Shown one piece after another: positions 57,102 to 64,000 of a DNA stretch of 64,000 nt. Positions within the stretch are counted from its first letter, which is position 1; each line of letters begins with the position of its first letter. A program made the position numbers and the translations under genes. Under the pieces are notes generated by a model. It was not told where the DNA came from, made no database searches, and saw only the letters and a program-made list of their open reading frames with translations. This stretch comes from Pseudomonas sp. WS 5079 (lineage in GTDB: Bacteria; Pseudomonadota; Gammaproteobacteria; Pseudomonadales; Pseudomonadaceae): NCBI RefSeq assembly GCF_012985465.1, contig NZ_JAAQWN010000003.1:434001-498000 (forward strand). The letters are read 5' to 3'.

Positions 57102-57172
57102 AGGTGTAACAGGCTTTGTCTACACTGCAGGGGAGGCCGCGCCCCTCGGCGTGGTAACAGGGAGAAAACTCC

Positions 57173-57472
57173 ATGAAGATGTTGCGTATTCCGTTGTTGA
57201 TGATCGGTCTGCTGCTCTGTTCCCAAGGGTTTGCGGCCACTGCCCAGCAAAACAAAATGACCACCTGCAACGCCGAAGCCTCCACCAAGACCTTGAAGGG
57301 CGACGAGCGCAAGGCCTTCATGAAAACCTGCCTCTCGGCCCCGGCCGCCAATGACGCCAAGACCCTGACCCCGCAGCAGCAAAAAATGAAGGACTGCAAC
57401 GCGACGGCAAAAACCAAGGCGCTGGCCGGCGATGCGCGTAAAACCTTTATGAGCACCTGCCTTAAAGGCTGA
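57173..57472 (+). CDS. psiF: PsiF-family phosphate-starvation-inducible protein
   Basis: Small exported protein of 99 residues with two PsiF repeats. The signal peptide (MKMLRIPLLMIGLLLCSQGF) is cleaved after AA; the repeats are QNKMTTCNAEAS...GDERKAFMKTCL and QQKMKDCNATAK...GDARKTFMSTCL, each with two Cys and the KAFMxxCL motif. PsiF proteins are induced by phosphate limitation in E. coli; the molecular role is unknown. I see no clear pho box upstream. Confidence 0.88.
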   Translation: MKMLRIPLLMIGLLLCSQGFAATAQQNKMTTCNAEASTKTLKGDERKAFMKTCLSAPAANDAKTLTPQQQKMKDCNATAKTKALAGDARKTFMSTCLKG

Positions 57473-57489
57473 CCCGCTTAAATACCCCT

Positions 57490-57562
57490 GTGGGGGCGGG
57501 CTTGCCCGCGATTGCGGTGTGTCAGCCAGCCAGCGCCATCGCGGGCAAGCCCGCTCCCACAG
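57490..57562 (+). repeat. REP-type palindromic repeat pair
   Basis: TGTGGGGGCGGGCTTGCCCG and inverted CGGGCAAGCCCGCTCCCACA, between psiF and the next gene. Confidence 0.85.
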
Positions 57563-57653
57563 TTGATGGTGTTCACAACCATCAGACTTCTCGCTTGATT
57601 GCCCCAAGGCTGGCAGACTGCCCATCCTTTAACGCCGTTCGTTTAGAGGCTGT

Positions 57654-58667
57654 ATGCCAACGTTTTCTCAGCGTCATGTGTTGTTGCTGGCCAGCTACAT
57701 CATCATTTTCGGCGGGTTGCTGCTGGTCCTACCGTTAAAACTGCTGCCCAGCCTGTTGGCCGGCCTGTTGGTCTTCGAACTGGTCAACATGCTCACCCCG
57801 CAACTGCAACGCTTGATCGAAGGCCGGCGCGCGCGCTGGCTGGCGGTGGCATTGCTCGGCACCGTGATTGTCAGCGTGCTGACCCTGATTTTTGCCGGTG
57901 CCATCAGCTTTTTGCTGCACGAAGCGGAAAACCCCGGGGCTTCCCTCGATAAATTCATGGGCGTGGTCGACCGCGCGCGCGGCCAGCTGCCGCCGTTCCT
58001 CGACGCCTACCTGCCGGCCAGCGCCGCCGAGTTTCGCGTGGCTATCGGTGAATGGCTGAGCAAGCACCTGAGCGAACTGCAGCTGGTGGGCAAGGACGCG
58101 GCGCATATGTTCGTGACCCTGCTGATCGGCATGGTCCTGGGCGCCATCATCGCCCTGCAGCGGGTCCCGGACCTGACCAAGCGCAAACCCCTGGCCGCCG
58201 CGTTGTTCGACCGCCTGCACCTGCTGGTCCAGGCTTTTCGCAACATTGTCTTTGCGCAAATCAAAATCGCTGCGCTCAACACCATCTTCACCGGGATCTT
58301 CCTTGCGGTGGTGCTGCCGCTGGCGGGGATCCACCTGCCGCTGACCAAGACCCTGATCGTCCTCACCTTCCTGCTGGGCCTGCTGCCGGTGATCGGCAAC
58401 CTGATGTCCAACACCCTGATCACCATCGTCGCGTTGTCGATGTCGATCTGGGTGGCGGTGGCGGCGCTGGGCTACCTGATCGTGATCCACAAGGTCGAGT
58501 ACTTCCTCAATGCCCGCATCGTCGGCGGGCAGATCAGCGCCAAGTCGTGGGAGTTGTTGTTGGCGATGCTGGTGTTTGAAGCCGCATTCGGCCTGCCTGG
58601 GGTGGTGGCAGGGCCGATTTATTATGCGTATTTGAAGAGTGAGTTGAAGCTGGGTGGGATGGTCTGA
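57654..58667 (+). CDS. AI-2E family (PerM-like) membrane protein
   Basis: Multi-spanning membrane protein of 337 residues beginning MPTFSQRHVLLLASYIIIFG, with about seven hydrophobic segments. The family (UPF0118, AI-2E transporter) includes TqsA and PerM; the substrate of this member cannot be stated. A GLPVIG-like stretch appears as LLGLLPVIGNLMSNTLITIV (about 240-259), which is characteristic of the family. Flanked by REP elements. Confidence 0.9.
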   Translation: MPTFSQRHVLLLASYIIIFGGLLLVLPLKLLPSLLAGLLVFELVNMLTPQLQRLIEGRRARWLAVALLGTVIVSVLTLIFAGAISFLLHEAENPGASLDKFMGVVDRARGQLPPFLDAYLPASAAEFRVAIGEWLSKHLSELQLVGKDAAHMFVTLLIGMVLGAIIALQRVPDLTKRKPLAAALFDRLHLLVQAFRNIVFAQIKIAALNTIFTGIFLAVVLPLAGIHLPLTKTLIVLTFLLGLLPVIGNLMSNTLITIVALSMSIWVAVAALGYLIVIHKVEYFLNARIVGGQISAKSWELLLAMLVFEAAFGLPGVVAGPIYYAYLKSELKLGGMV

Positions 58668-58691
58668 AGGTTGAGGGCGTCTAGGCTGGCC

Positions 58692-58780
58692 TTATCGCGG
58701 GCAAGCCCGCTCCCACATTTCGACCGGGTTCCGCCTTGGGAATGCGGTCCAAATGTGGGGGCGGGCTTGCTCGCGAAAGG
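58692..58780 (+). repeat. REP-type repeat pair
   Basis: TATCGCGGGCAAGCCCGCTC with an inverted partner GGGGGCGGGCTTGCTCGCGA between convergent genes. Confidence 0.82.
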
Positions 58781-58804
58781 GCGCGCCGCGGTTTCAGCTA
58801 ATAC

Positions 58805-60073
58805 TCAGTAGCCGTAACGCTTGCTTGCCTCGATCGCCAACCCGCTGCCGATGCTGCCGAAGATGTTGCCTTCCACGTGCCGGGCATTGGGCAGCATCGC
58901 CGAAATGCTGTGGCGCAGGGCCGGGATGCCGCTGGAGCCGCCGGTGAAGAACACCGTGTCGACCTGGGCCACGTCCACCGAGGCGTCGTCGAGCAGTTGG
59001 GTCACGCTGTTGCGCACCCGTTCCAGCAGGTTGTCGATGGACGATTCGAACAGGGCGCGGCTCAGTTCCACGCTCAGGCCCGGTTCTACCCGGTCCAGCG
59101 GCACGTGGCGGCTGTCGTCGTGGGTGAGGTGGATCTTGGTTTCTTCCACTTCCATCGCCAGCCAGTGGCCGGCGCGCTGCTCGATCAGCTTGAACAGGCG
59201 GTCGATGCCGCCGGTGTCTTCGATGTCGTAGCGCATGCTGCCCAGGGCCAGCTGGGATTTTTGCGAGTACACCGAGTTGATGGTGTGCCAGGTGGCCAGG
59301 TTCATATGGTGGCTGGTGGGCATGTAGGCCCCGCTTTTCATGCGGCTGCCGTAGCCGAACAGCGGCATCATGCCGGCCAGCGAGAGCTGTTTGTCGAAGT
59401 CGGTACCGCCGATATGCACGCCGCCGGTGGCGAGGATGTCGTCGTGGCGGTTGTCGTGCTTGCGCCGCTCGGGCGACAGGCGCACCAGGGAGAAGTCGGA
59501 GGTACCGCCGCCGATGTCGACAATCAGGACCAACTCTTCTTGTTCAATGGTGGATTCGTAGTCGAAGGCTGCGGCGATCGGCTCGTACTGGAACGAGACT
59601 TCCTTGAAGCCGAGCTTGCGGGCCACGTCCACCAGGGTGTCTTCGGCCTCTTTGTCGGCCATCGGGTCGTCGTCGACGAAAAATACCGGGCGGCCCAGTA
59701 CCACTTCTTCGAACTCACGGCCGGCAGTGGCTTCGGCGCGGTTCTTGAGCTGGCCGATAAACAGCCCCAGCAGGTCCTTGAACGGCATGGCCGTGCCCAG
59801 CACGCTGGTGTCGTGCTTGATCAGCTTGGAGCCCAACAGGCTCTTGAGCGAACGCATCAGGCGGCCTTCGTAGCCTTCCAGGTACTCGTGCAGCGCCAGG
59901 CGGCCGTACACCGGGCGGCGTTCTTCGAAGTTGAAGAACACCACCGACGGCAGGGTGATCTTGTCGTCCTCCAGCGCGATAAGCGTTTCCATGCCGGGAC
60001 GGATCCAGCCGACAGTGGAGTTGGACGTGCCGAAGTCGATGCCGCAGGCACGGGCTGGAGAGGTGTTGTTCAT
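58805..60073 (-). CDS. Short Hsp70-like (YegD-type) ATPase
   Basis: Hsp70/actin-fold protein of 422 residues from the ATG at 60073. It has the nucleotide-binding domain only: phosphate-1 GIDFGTSNST (about 11-20), phosphate-2 VDIGGGTSDFSLVRL (about 190-204), the ADP-adenosine motif FTGGSSGIPALR. There is no C-terminal substrate-binding domain of the DnaK type, as in YegD of E. coli, a putative chaperone. An alternative longer start at 60118 lacks support. It is divergent from a CbpA-type DnaJ gene, a possible functional partner, though this is inference. Confidence 0.9.
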   Translation of the reverse strand: MNNTSPARACGIDFGTSNSTVGWIRPGMETLIALEDDKITLPSVVFFNFEERRPVYGRLALHEYLEGYEGRLMRSLKSLLGSKLIKHDTSVLGTAMPFKDLLGLFIGQLKNRAEATAGREFEEVVLGRPVFFVDDDPMADKEAEDTLVDVARKLGFKEVSFQYEPIAAAFDYESTIEQEELVLIVDIGGGTSDFSLVRLSPERRKHDNRHDDILATGGVHIGGTDFDKQLSLAGMMPLFGYGSRMKSGAYMPTSHHMNLATWHTINSVYSQKSQLALGSMRYDIEDTGGIDRLFKLIEQRAGHWLAMEVEETKIHLTHDDSRHVPLDRVEPGLSVELSRALFESSIDNLLERVRNSVTQLLDDASVDVAQVDTVFFTGGSSGIPALRHSISAMLPNARHVEGNIFGSIGSGLAIEASKRYGY

Positions 60074-60345
60074 GTCTAACAGGTTCCGGTTAAAAAACGG
60101 CCGCGCAGTGTATGTCACTCGCGTGCAGATGCGTAGGCCGACTATCCGCTAAATACAGCAGACTTGTTACCTTGAAAGGTCGGCTCCTTGCCCCCAACTC
60201 CTGTGCATACGGTTGGTGGCTGTCGAAAGGATCAAGCTTGTCCTGCAAGCCGCCGATATTTTTCTGACGCACCTCGAATCGCCCCGCAATGCCCAGGCAG
60301 GCAGGGCCCGACTGTGCGATCTCGATAACGGATGGTGATGCCCCC

Positions 60346-61290
60346 ATGGATTTCAAAGACTATTACAAGATTCTTGGTGTCGAGCCGACGGCCGATGACA
60401 AGCAGATCAAGGCCGCTTATCGCAAGCTGGCCCGTAAGTATCATCCCGACGTCAGCAAGGAAAAGGACGCGGAAGAGAAGTTCAAGGACGCCTCGGAAGC
60501 CTATGAGGCGCTGAAAAGTGCCGACAAGCGCGCCGAGTACGATGAATTGCGCCGCTATGGCCAGCACGGTCAGCCCTTCCAAGGGCCGCCAGGTTGGCAG
60601 AGCCGTGGCGGGTTTGGCGGTGGCCAGGATACGGGCGAGTTTTCGGACTTCTTCAGCTCGATCTTCGGCTCGCGTGGCAACGGCTTTGGCGGCGCCCAGG
60701 GGCGCAGCCCCGGGCGGCGCGGCCAGGATGTGGAGATGGAGTTGCCGGTGTTCCTGGAGGAGACCCTGTCCACCGAGCCCAAGGCAATCAGCTTCCAGGT
60801 GCCGCAATACAATGCGGCGGGCCAGCACGTCAGCAACACCACCAAGAGCCTGAACGTGAAGATTCCGGCCGGTGTGGCCGATGGCGAGCGCATTCGCCTC
60901 AAGGGCCAGGGGGCTCCGGGGATCGGTGGCGGCGCCAATGGCGACTTGTACCTGATCATCCGCTTTGCGCCGCACCCGAAGTTCGAGGTCGAAGGCGAAA
61001 ACCTGGTGATCACTTTGCCGCTGGCACCGTGGGAATTGGCTCTGGGCGCGGAAGTCGCAGTGCCGACCCTGACCGGCAAGATCAACCTCAAGGTCCCGGC
61101 CGGCAGCCAGAACGGCCAGCGCATGCGGGCCAAGGGCCATGGCTTGCTGAACAAGGCCGGGCAGCGCGGGTACCTGTTTGTGCAGCTCAAGGCCGTGATG
61201 CCCAAAAGCAGTGACGATGAGGTCAAGGCGCTGTGGCAGGAACTGGCGCAAAAGGCCAATTTTGATCCGCGGGAAACCTGGGGCCGCTAA
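60346..61290 (+). CDS. cbpA: CbpA-type DnaJ co-chaperone
   Basis: Class B J-protein of 314 residues from the ATG at 60346 ([20 protein letters not shown]). The J domain (about 1-70) has the HPD motif in [12 protein letters not shown] (His about 33). A Gly/Phe linker follows (about 75-125; [13 protein letters not shown]). There is no zinc-finger domain. Two C-terminal substrate-binding domains lie at about 130-300 ([40 protein letters not shown]). CbpA in E. coli is a DnaJ homologue that also binds curved DNA. It faces away from the short Hsp70-like gene. Confidence 0.93.
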   Translation: MDFKDYYKILGVEPTADDKQIKAAYRKLARKYHPDVSKEKDAEEKFKDASEAYEALKSADKRAEYDELRRYGQHGQPFQGPPGWQSRGGFGGGQDTGEFSDFFSSIFGSRGNGFGGAQGRSPGRRGQDVEMELPVFLEETLSTEPKAISFQVPQYNAAGQHVSNTTKSLNVKIPAGVADGERIRLKGQGAPGIGGGANGDLYLIIRFAPHPKFEVEGENLVITLPLAPWELALGAEVAVPTLTGKINLKVPAGSQNGQRMRAKGHGLLNKAGQRGYLFVQLKAVMPKSSDDEVKALWQELAQKANFDPRETWGR

Positions 61291-61320
61291 CCGCCCTGTG
61301 TGGGAAATCAGCAAAACCCT

Positions 61321-62047
61321 GTAGGAGCTGGCTTGCCAGCGATGGCGGCGGCATTACCAGCATTGATGCTGCCTGACCCACCGCCATCGCCGCCTCGCTA
61401 AAGCTCGACAGCTCCTACCGAGGATCGTTGCCGGGCACAAATTTGCGCCACATCGCAAAAGAAATGTAGGAGCTGTCGAGCCCCGGCTAGGCTGCGATGG
61501 CGGCGGCACTGCCAGCATTGATTCTGCCTGACCCACCGCCATCGCCGTCTCGCTAAAGCTCGACAGCTCCCACAGGGGATCGTTGCCGGGCACAAATTTG
61601 CGCCACATCGCAAATGAAATGTAGGAGCTGTCGAGCCCCGGCGAGGCGGCGATGGCGGCGGCACTGCCAGCATTGATTCTGCCTGACCCACCGCTATCGC
61701 CGCCTCGCTAAAGCTCGACAGCTCCTACAGGGGATCGTTGGCGGGCATAAATTTGCGCCACATCGCAAATGAAATGTAGGAGCTGTCGAGCCCCGGCGAG
61801 GCGGCGATGGCGGCGGCATTGCCAGCATTGATGCTGCCTGACCCACCGCTATCGCCGCCTCGCTAAAGCTCGACAGCTCCTACAGGGGATCGTTGCCGGG
61901 CACAAATTTTCGCCACATCGCAAATGAAATGTAGGAGCTGTCGAGCCCCGGCGAGGCTGCGATGGCGGCGTTATTGCCAGCATGGATGCTGCCTGACCCA
62001 CCGCCATCGCCGCCTCGCTAAAGCTCGACAGCTCCTACAGGGGATCG
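61321..62047 (+). repeat. Tandem array of about 155-bp palindrome-bearing units
   Basis: Five units start with GTAGGAGCTG at 61321, 61466, 61621, 61776 and 61931; the last three intervals are exactly 155 bp, the first 145. Each has the long imperfect palindrome GTAGGAGCTGTCGAG ... CTCGACAGCTCCTAC (the first unit has GGCTTGCC in place of the TCGAGCCCC arm) and a shared 47-base spacer with GGGCACAAATTTGCG. The array ends in front of the histidine kinase stop. It resembles the window's REP family but is fully tandem. Confidence 0.95.
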
Positions 62048-62054
62048 GTGGTGT

Positions 62055-63179
62055 CTACTGGCGCGGCAGCACTACGGTAAACGTGGTGCCCGCCGCCTCG
62101 CTGGACGTCACTTCAATCGTGCCCCCATGGGCCTGCACCACTTCCTTGACGATAAACAAGCCCAGCCCGAGGCTGGTCGAGTTGCTGCCCAGCTCTTCGT
62201 TGGCGCTGCGTACCAGCGGGTCGAACACGGTGCCCAGCGCCGCCTGGGGAATCGGCTGGCCGTAGTTGTGCATGCGCAGTTCCACGCTGTCGGGCGTGCC
62301 GTCCAGGCTCAGGGTCACCGCCTGGCTGTTGAGGCCGTGCTGCAATGCATTGCCGATCAGGTTCTGCAGCAGTTGATCAATGCGCCCGCGATCCCACAGC
62401 CCTTGGGTTTCCCCGTCGATGTGCAGGTGAACCCGGCAGTCCGGGCGGCCTGCGCACGCTTCATTGATGGCCTCTTTGGCAGCATCGGCCAGGTTCATCG
62501 GCTTGGGCTCGATAGGCAGGCTGCTGCCCAGTCGGCTGCGGACAAACTCCAACAGGTCGCTGACCATCGCCTCCATGTGCCGCGCACCATTTTGGATATT
62601 GCCCAGCAGGCTCAAACCGTTGCTGTCCAACGCAGCTTTGCGCAACAACATCTCGGTGGACATCTTCACCGCCTGCAAGGGCGCGCGCAGGTCGTGGCCG
62701 AGGATGGCGAGGAAAATATCCCGCGAGCGATTGACCTGCTCGGCGTAGGCCGCCGTGGATTCGGCCAGGGCTTCGTCGATGGCTTCGTTGAAGCGGATCA
62801 TGTCCTGGAAATAGTCCAGGTCCGGCGATTCCAGGCTATTGACCCACAGGCGAATCACACAGGCGCGCAGGTGGCGGAACTCGGAGGTCATCTGCACCAG
62901 GTCAAAACCCACGGTATGGCGCAGTTCGCCATGGCTGGCGGCCGCTTCGTCCAGGCTCGGGGTCTTTTCCGGGCCTTCGCCCTTGGCCTTGGCCGCCTGT
63001 TCGCTGGCGCTCTGGCGGGTGTTCATGTCCCGCGCGGCGGCCAGCAGGATCGAACGGGCGTGGTCGCGCAGTTGCGCGCGGTTCAGGGTTTCGGCGGCCG
63101 GGGTCAGGGTTTCGGCAAACTGTTCCCATTCATCGACGATTCGGTCGGCATGCAACACGATGAATTCGGATAGGCGCAT
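62055..63179 (-). CDS. Sensor histidine kinase with RsbRD-like N-terminus
   Basis: Cytoplasmic-looking sensor kinase of 374 residues from the ATG at 63179 (MRLSEFIVLHADRIVDEWEQ). The N-terminal part (about 1-150) lacks membrane segments and resembles RsbRD/globin-type helical sensor domains. The dimerisation/phosphoacceptor region has ILGHDLRAPLQAVKMSTEML (phosphorylated His about 170), and the ATPase domain has the N box LLQNLIGNALQHG, G1-like VFDPLVRS and a G2 motif GLGLFIV. No response-regulator gene is adjacent, so the partner is elsewhere. No strong ribosome site; start chosen by N-terminal form. Confidence 0.88.
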   Translation of the reverse strand: MRLSEFIVLHADRIVDEWEQFAETLTPAAETLNRAQLRDHARSILLAAARDMNTRQSASEQAAKAKGEGPEKTPSLDEAAASHGELRHTVGFDLVQMTSEFRHLRACVIRLWVNSLESPDLDYFQDMIRFNEAIDEALAESTAAYAEQVNRSRDIFLAILGHDLRAPLQAVKMSTEMLLRKAALDSNGLSLLGNIQNGARHMEAMVSDLLEFVRSRLGSSLPIEPKPMNLADAAKEAINEACAGRPDCRVHLHIDGETQGLWDRGRIDQLLQNLIGNALQHGLNSQAVTLSLDGTPDSVELRMHNYGQPIPQAALGTVFDPLVRSANEELGSNSTSLGLGLFIVKEVVQAHGGTIEVTSSEAAGTTFTVVLPRQ

Positions 63180-63278
63180 AGCCAGGTTCCCAAGTGCAAG
63201 ACAGTGAACAAACGTCGCGCATCGTAGCGCCAACGTCTCCCGGCTTCACTGGCACAGCAGGTGCCTGCCGATGAACGG

Positions 63279-64000
63279 TCAGAACAGGAAGTAACGCTGG
63301 GCCATCGGCAGCACGTCCGCCGGCTCGCACCACAACAGCTCGCCATCGGCCTTGACCTGGTAGGTCTGCGGATCGACCTCGATATCTGGCAGGTAGTCGT
63401 TGTGGATCAAGTCGCTCTTTTGCACCTGGCGGCAACCCTTGACCACCGCGATCTGCTTCTTCAGGCCCAAGGCCTGCGGCAGGCCCTCTGCCAGCGCCGC
63501 CTGGCTGATAAACGTCAGGCTGGTGGCGTGCAGCGAGCTGCCGAAGCTGGCGAACATCGGGCGGTAGTGCACCGGCTGCGGGGTGGGGATTGACGCATTG
63601 GCATCGCCCATCAGGCTGGACGCAATCGCCCCGCCCTTGAGGATCAGGGTGGGCTTGATGCCGAAGAACGCCGGGCGCCACAACACCAGGTCGGCCCATT
63701 TGCCGACTTCGATGGAGCCCACTTCATGGCTGATGCCGTGGGTGATCGCCGGGTTGATGGTGTACTTGGCGATGTAGCGCTTGGCGCGGAAGTTGTCGTT
63801 GCCCGCGCCGTCGCCAGGCAGTGGCCCGCGTTGTTTCTTCATCTTGTCGGCGGTTTGCCAGGTGCGTGTGATCACTTCGCCCACGCGGCCCATGGCCTGG
63901 CTGTCGGAGCTGATCATCGAGAAGGCGCCAAGGTCGTGCAGGATATCTTCGGCGGCGATGGTTTCGCGGCGGATGCGGCTTTCGGCGAACGCCACGTCTT
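63279..64000 (-). CDS. ureC: Urease alpha subunit, C-terminal part (runs off the right edge)
   Basis: Catalytic subunit of urease (urea to ammonia and carbamate; binds two nickel ions). Only the last about 240 residues are in the window, open to the right edge. Sequence is clearly Ure[80 protein letters not shown]. The active-site carbamylated Lys and most nickel His residues lie in the missing part, but the Asp of the metal site ([21 protein letters not shown] region) is included. The accessory genes ureEFG are about 14 kb away. Confidence 0.96.
   Translation of the reverse strand, partial: DVAFAESRIRRETIAAEDILHDLGAFSMISSDSQAMGRVGEVITRTWQTADKMKKQRGPLPGDGAGNDNFRAKRYIAKYTINPAITHGISHEVGSIEVGKWADLVLWRPAFFGIKPTLILKGGAIASSLMGDANASIPTPQPVHYRPMFASFGSSLHATSLTFISQAALAEGLPQALGLKKQIAVVKGCRQVQKSDLIHNDYLPDIEVDPQTYQVKADGELLWCEPADVLPMAQRYFLF

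Noticed and set aside
61321..62047. CRISPR array
   Set aside because: The repeat unit is 155 bp with no unique spacers of constant length, and no cas genes are near.

Overview
The window comes from a high-GC Pseudomonas chromosome, most likely of the P. fluorescens group. The gene content and order (tRNA-Leu/rnr/rlmB/rpsF-rpsR-rplI/dnaB, azurin, amaA-amaB, braC-livHMGF, ureEFG near a DesT-type regulator, a split urease locus) and the many 'gtgggagc-gggcttgc' REP-type palindromes between genes all fit that group. Most of the window is core housekeeping and metabolic DNA with tight spacing and conventional codon use.

Layout. 1-2368: the 3' part of an iron-type ABC transporter (permease and binding protein, minus strand). 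2479-2927: two tRNA-Leu(CAG) genes, each with its own promoter and terminator. 3089-12781: RNase R, RlmB, ribosomal proteins S6, S18 and L9 with a DUF2232 membrane protein, the replicative helicase DnaB, and a YgiQ-type radical SAM protein. 13206-20120: a sigma-54-type promoter candidate followed by a transglutaminase / circularly permuted ATP-grasp / alpha-E / transglutaminase operon, a predicted peptide-ligase system of unknown product. 20202-23398: a small basic protein, a 28-codon ORF, azurin with an ANR-like box, and the NAD salvage pair pncB-nadE.

23787-33236 is the accessory island and the most interesting part. It is an orphan type VI secretion (T6SS) cargo locus: VgrG, a large modular cell-wall-degrading effector ending in a GH19-type domain, and its translationally coupled periplasmic immunity protein. 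A second cassette follows. In it, 650 bp of the effector scaffold is repeated almost identically and then joined, directly after the motif VYHIHPVGL, to a different (lysozyme-like) toxin end with its own immunity gene. That second cassette is broken by two frameshifts and three in-frame stops in total. After it come a PAAR gene frameshifted at its first codons and a chimeric remnant that joins a membrane-protein N-terminus to a TssM/IcmF-like C-terminus. The DNA from about 28.2 to 32.5 kb is visibly A+T richer than the flanks.

33302-37266: a LysR regulator and the lysine/pipecolate catabolic genes amaB and amaA. 37557-42794: a consensus sigma-54 promoter and the branched-chain amino-acid transporter braC-livHMGF. 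42795-43597: a long intergenic region holding a REP element and a cluster of DnaA-box-like sequences. 43598-46665: an SDR, a CDF-type transporter and an AGE-family epimerase. 46850-49240: HupE/UreJ and the urease accessory genes ureG, ureF and ureE. 49550-57472: an NlpC/P60 hydrolase, a DesT-like regulator, a secreted EGG-DRL repeat protein, AsmA, a bacterioferritin-like protein, a lipase, an EamA exporter divergent from an AraC regulator with a strong palindromic operator between them, and PsiF. 57654-61290: an AI-2E-type permease, a short Hsp70-like protein and a CbpA-type DnaJ. 61321-62047: a tandem array of about 155-bp units. 62055-64000: a histidine kinase and the C-terminal part of UreC, which runs off the right end. 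The urease structural and accessory genes are therefore about 14 kb apart.
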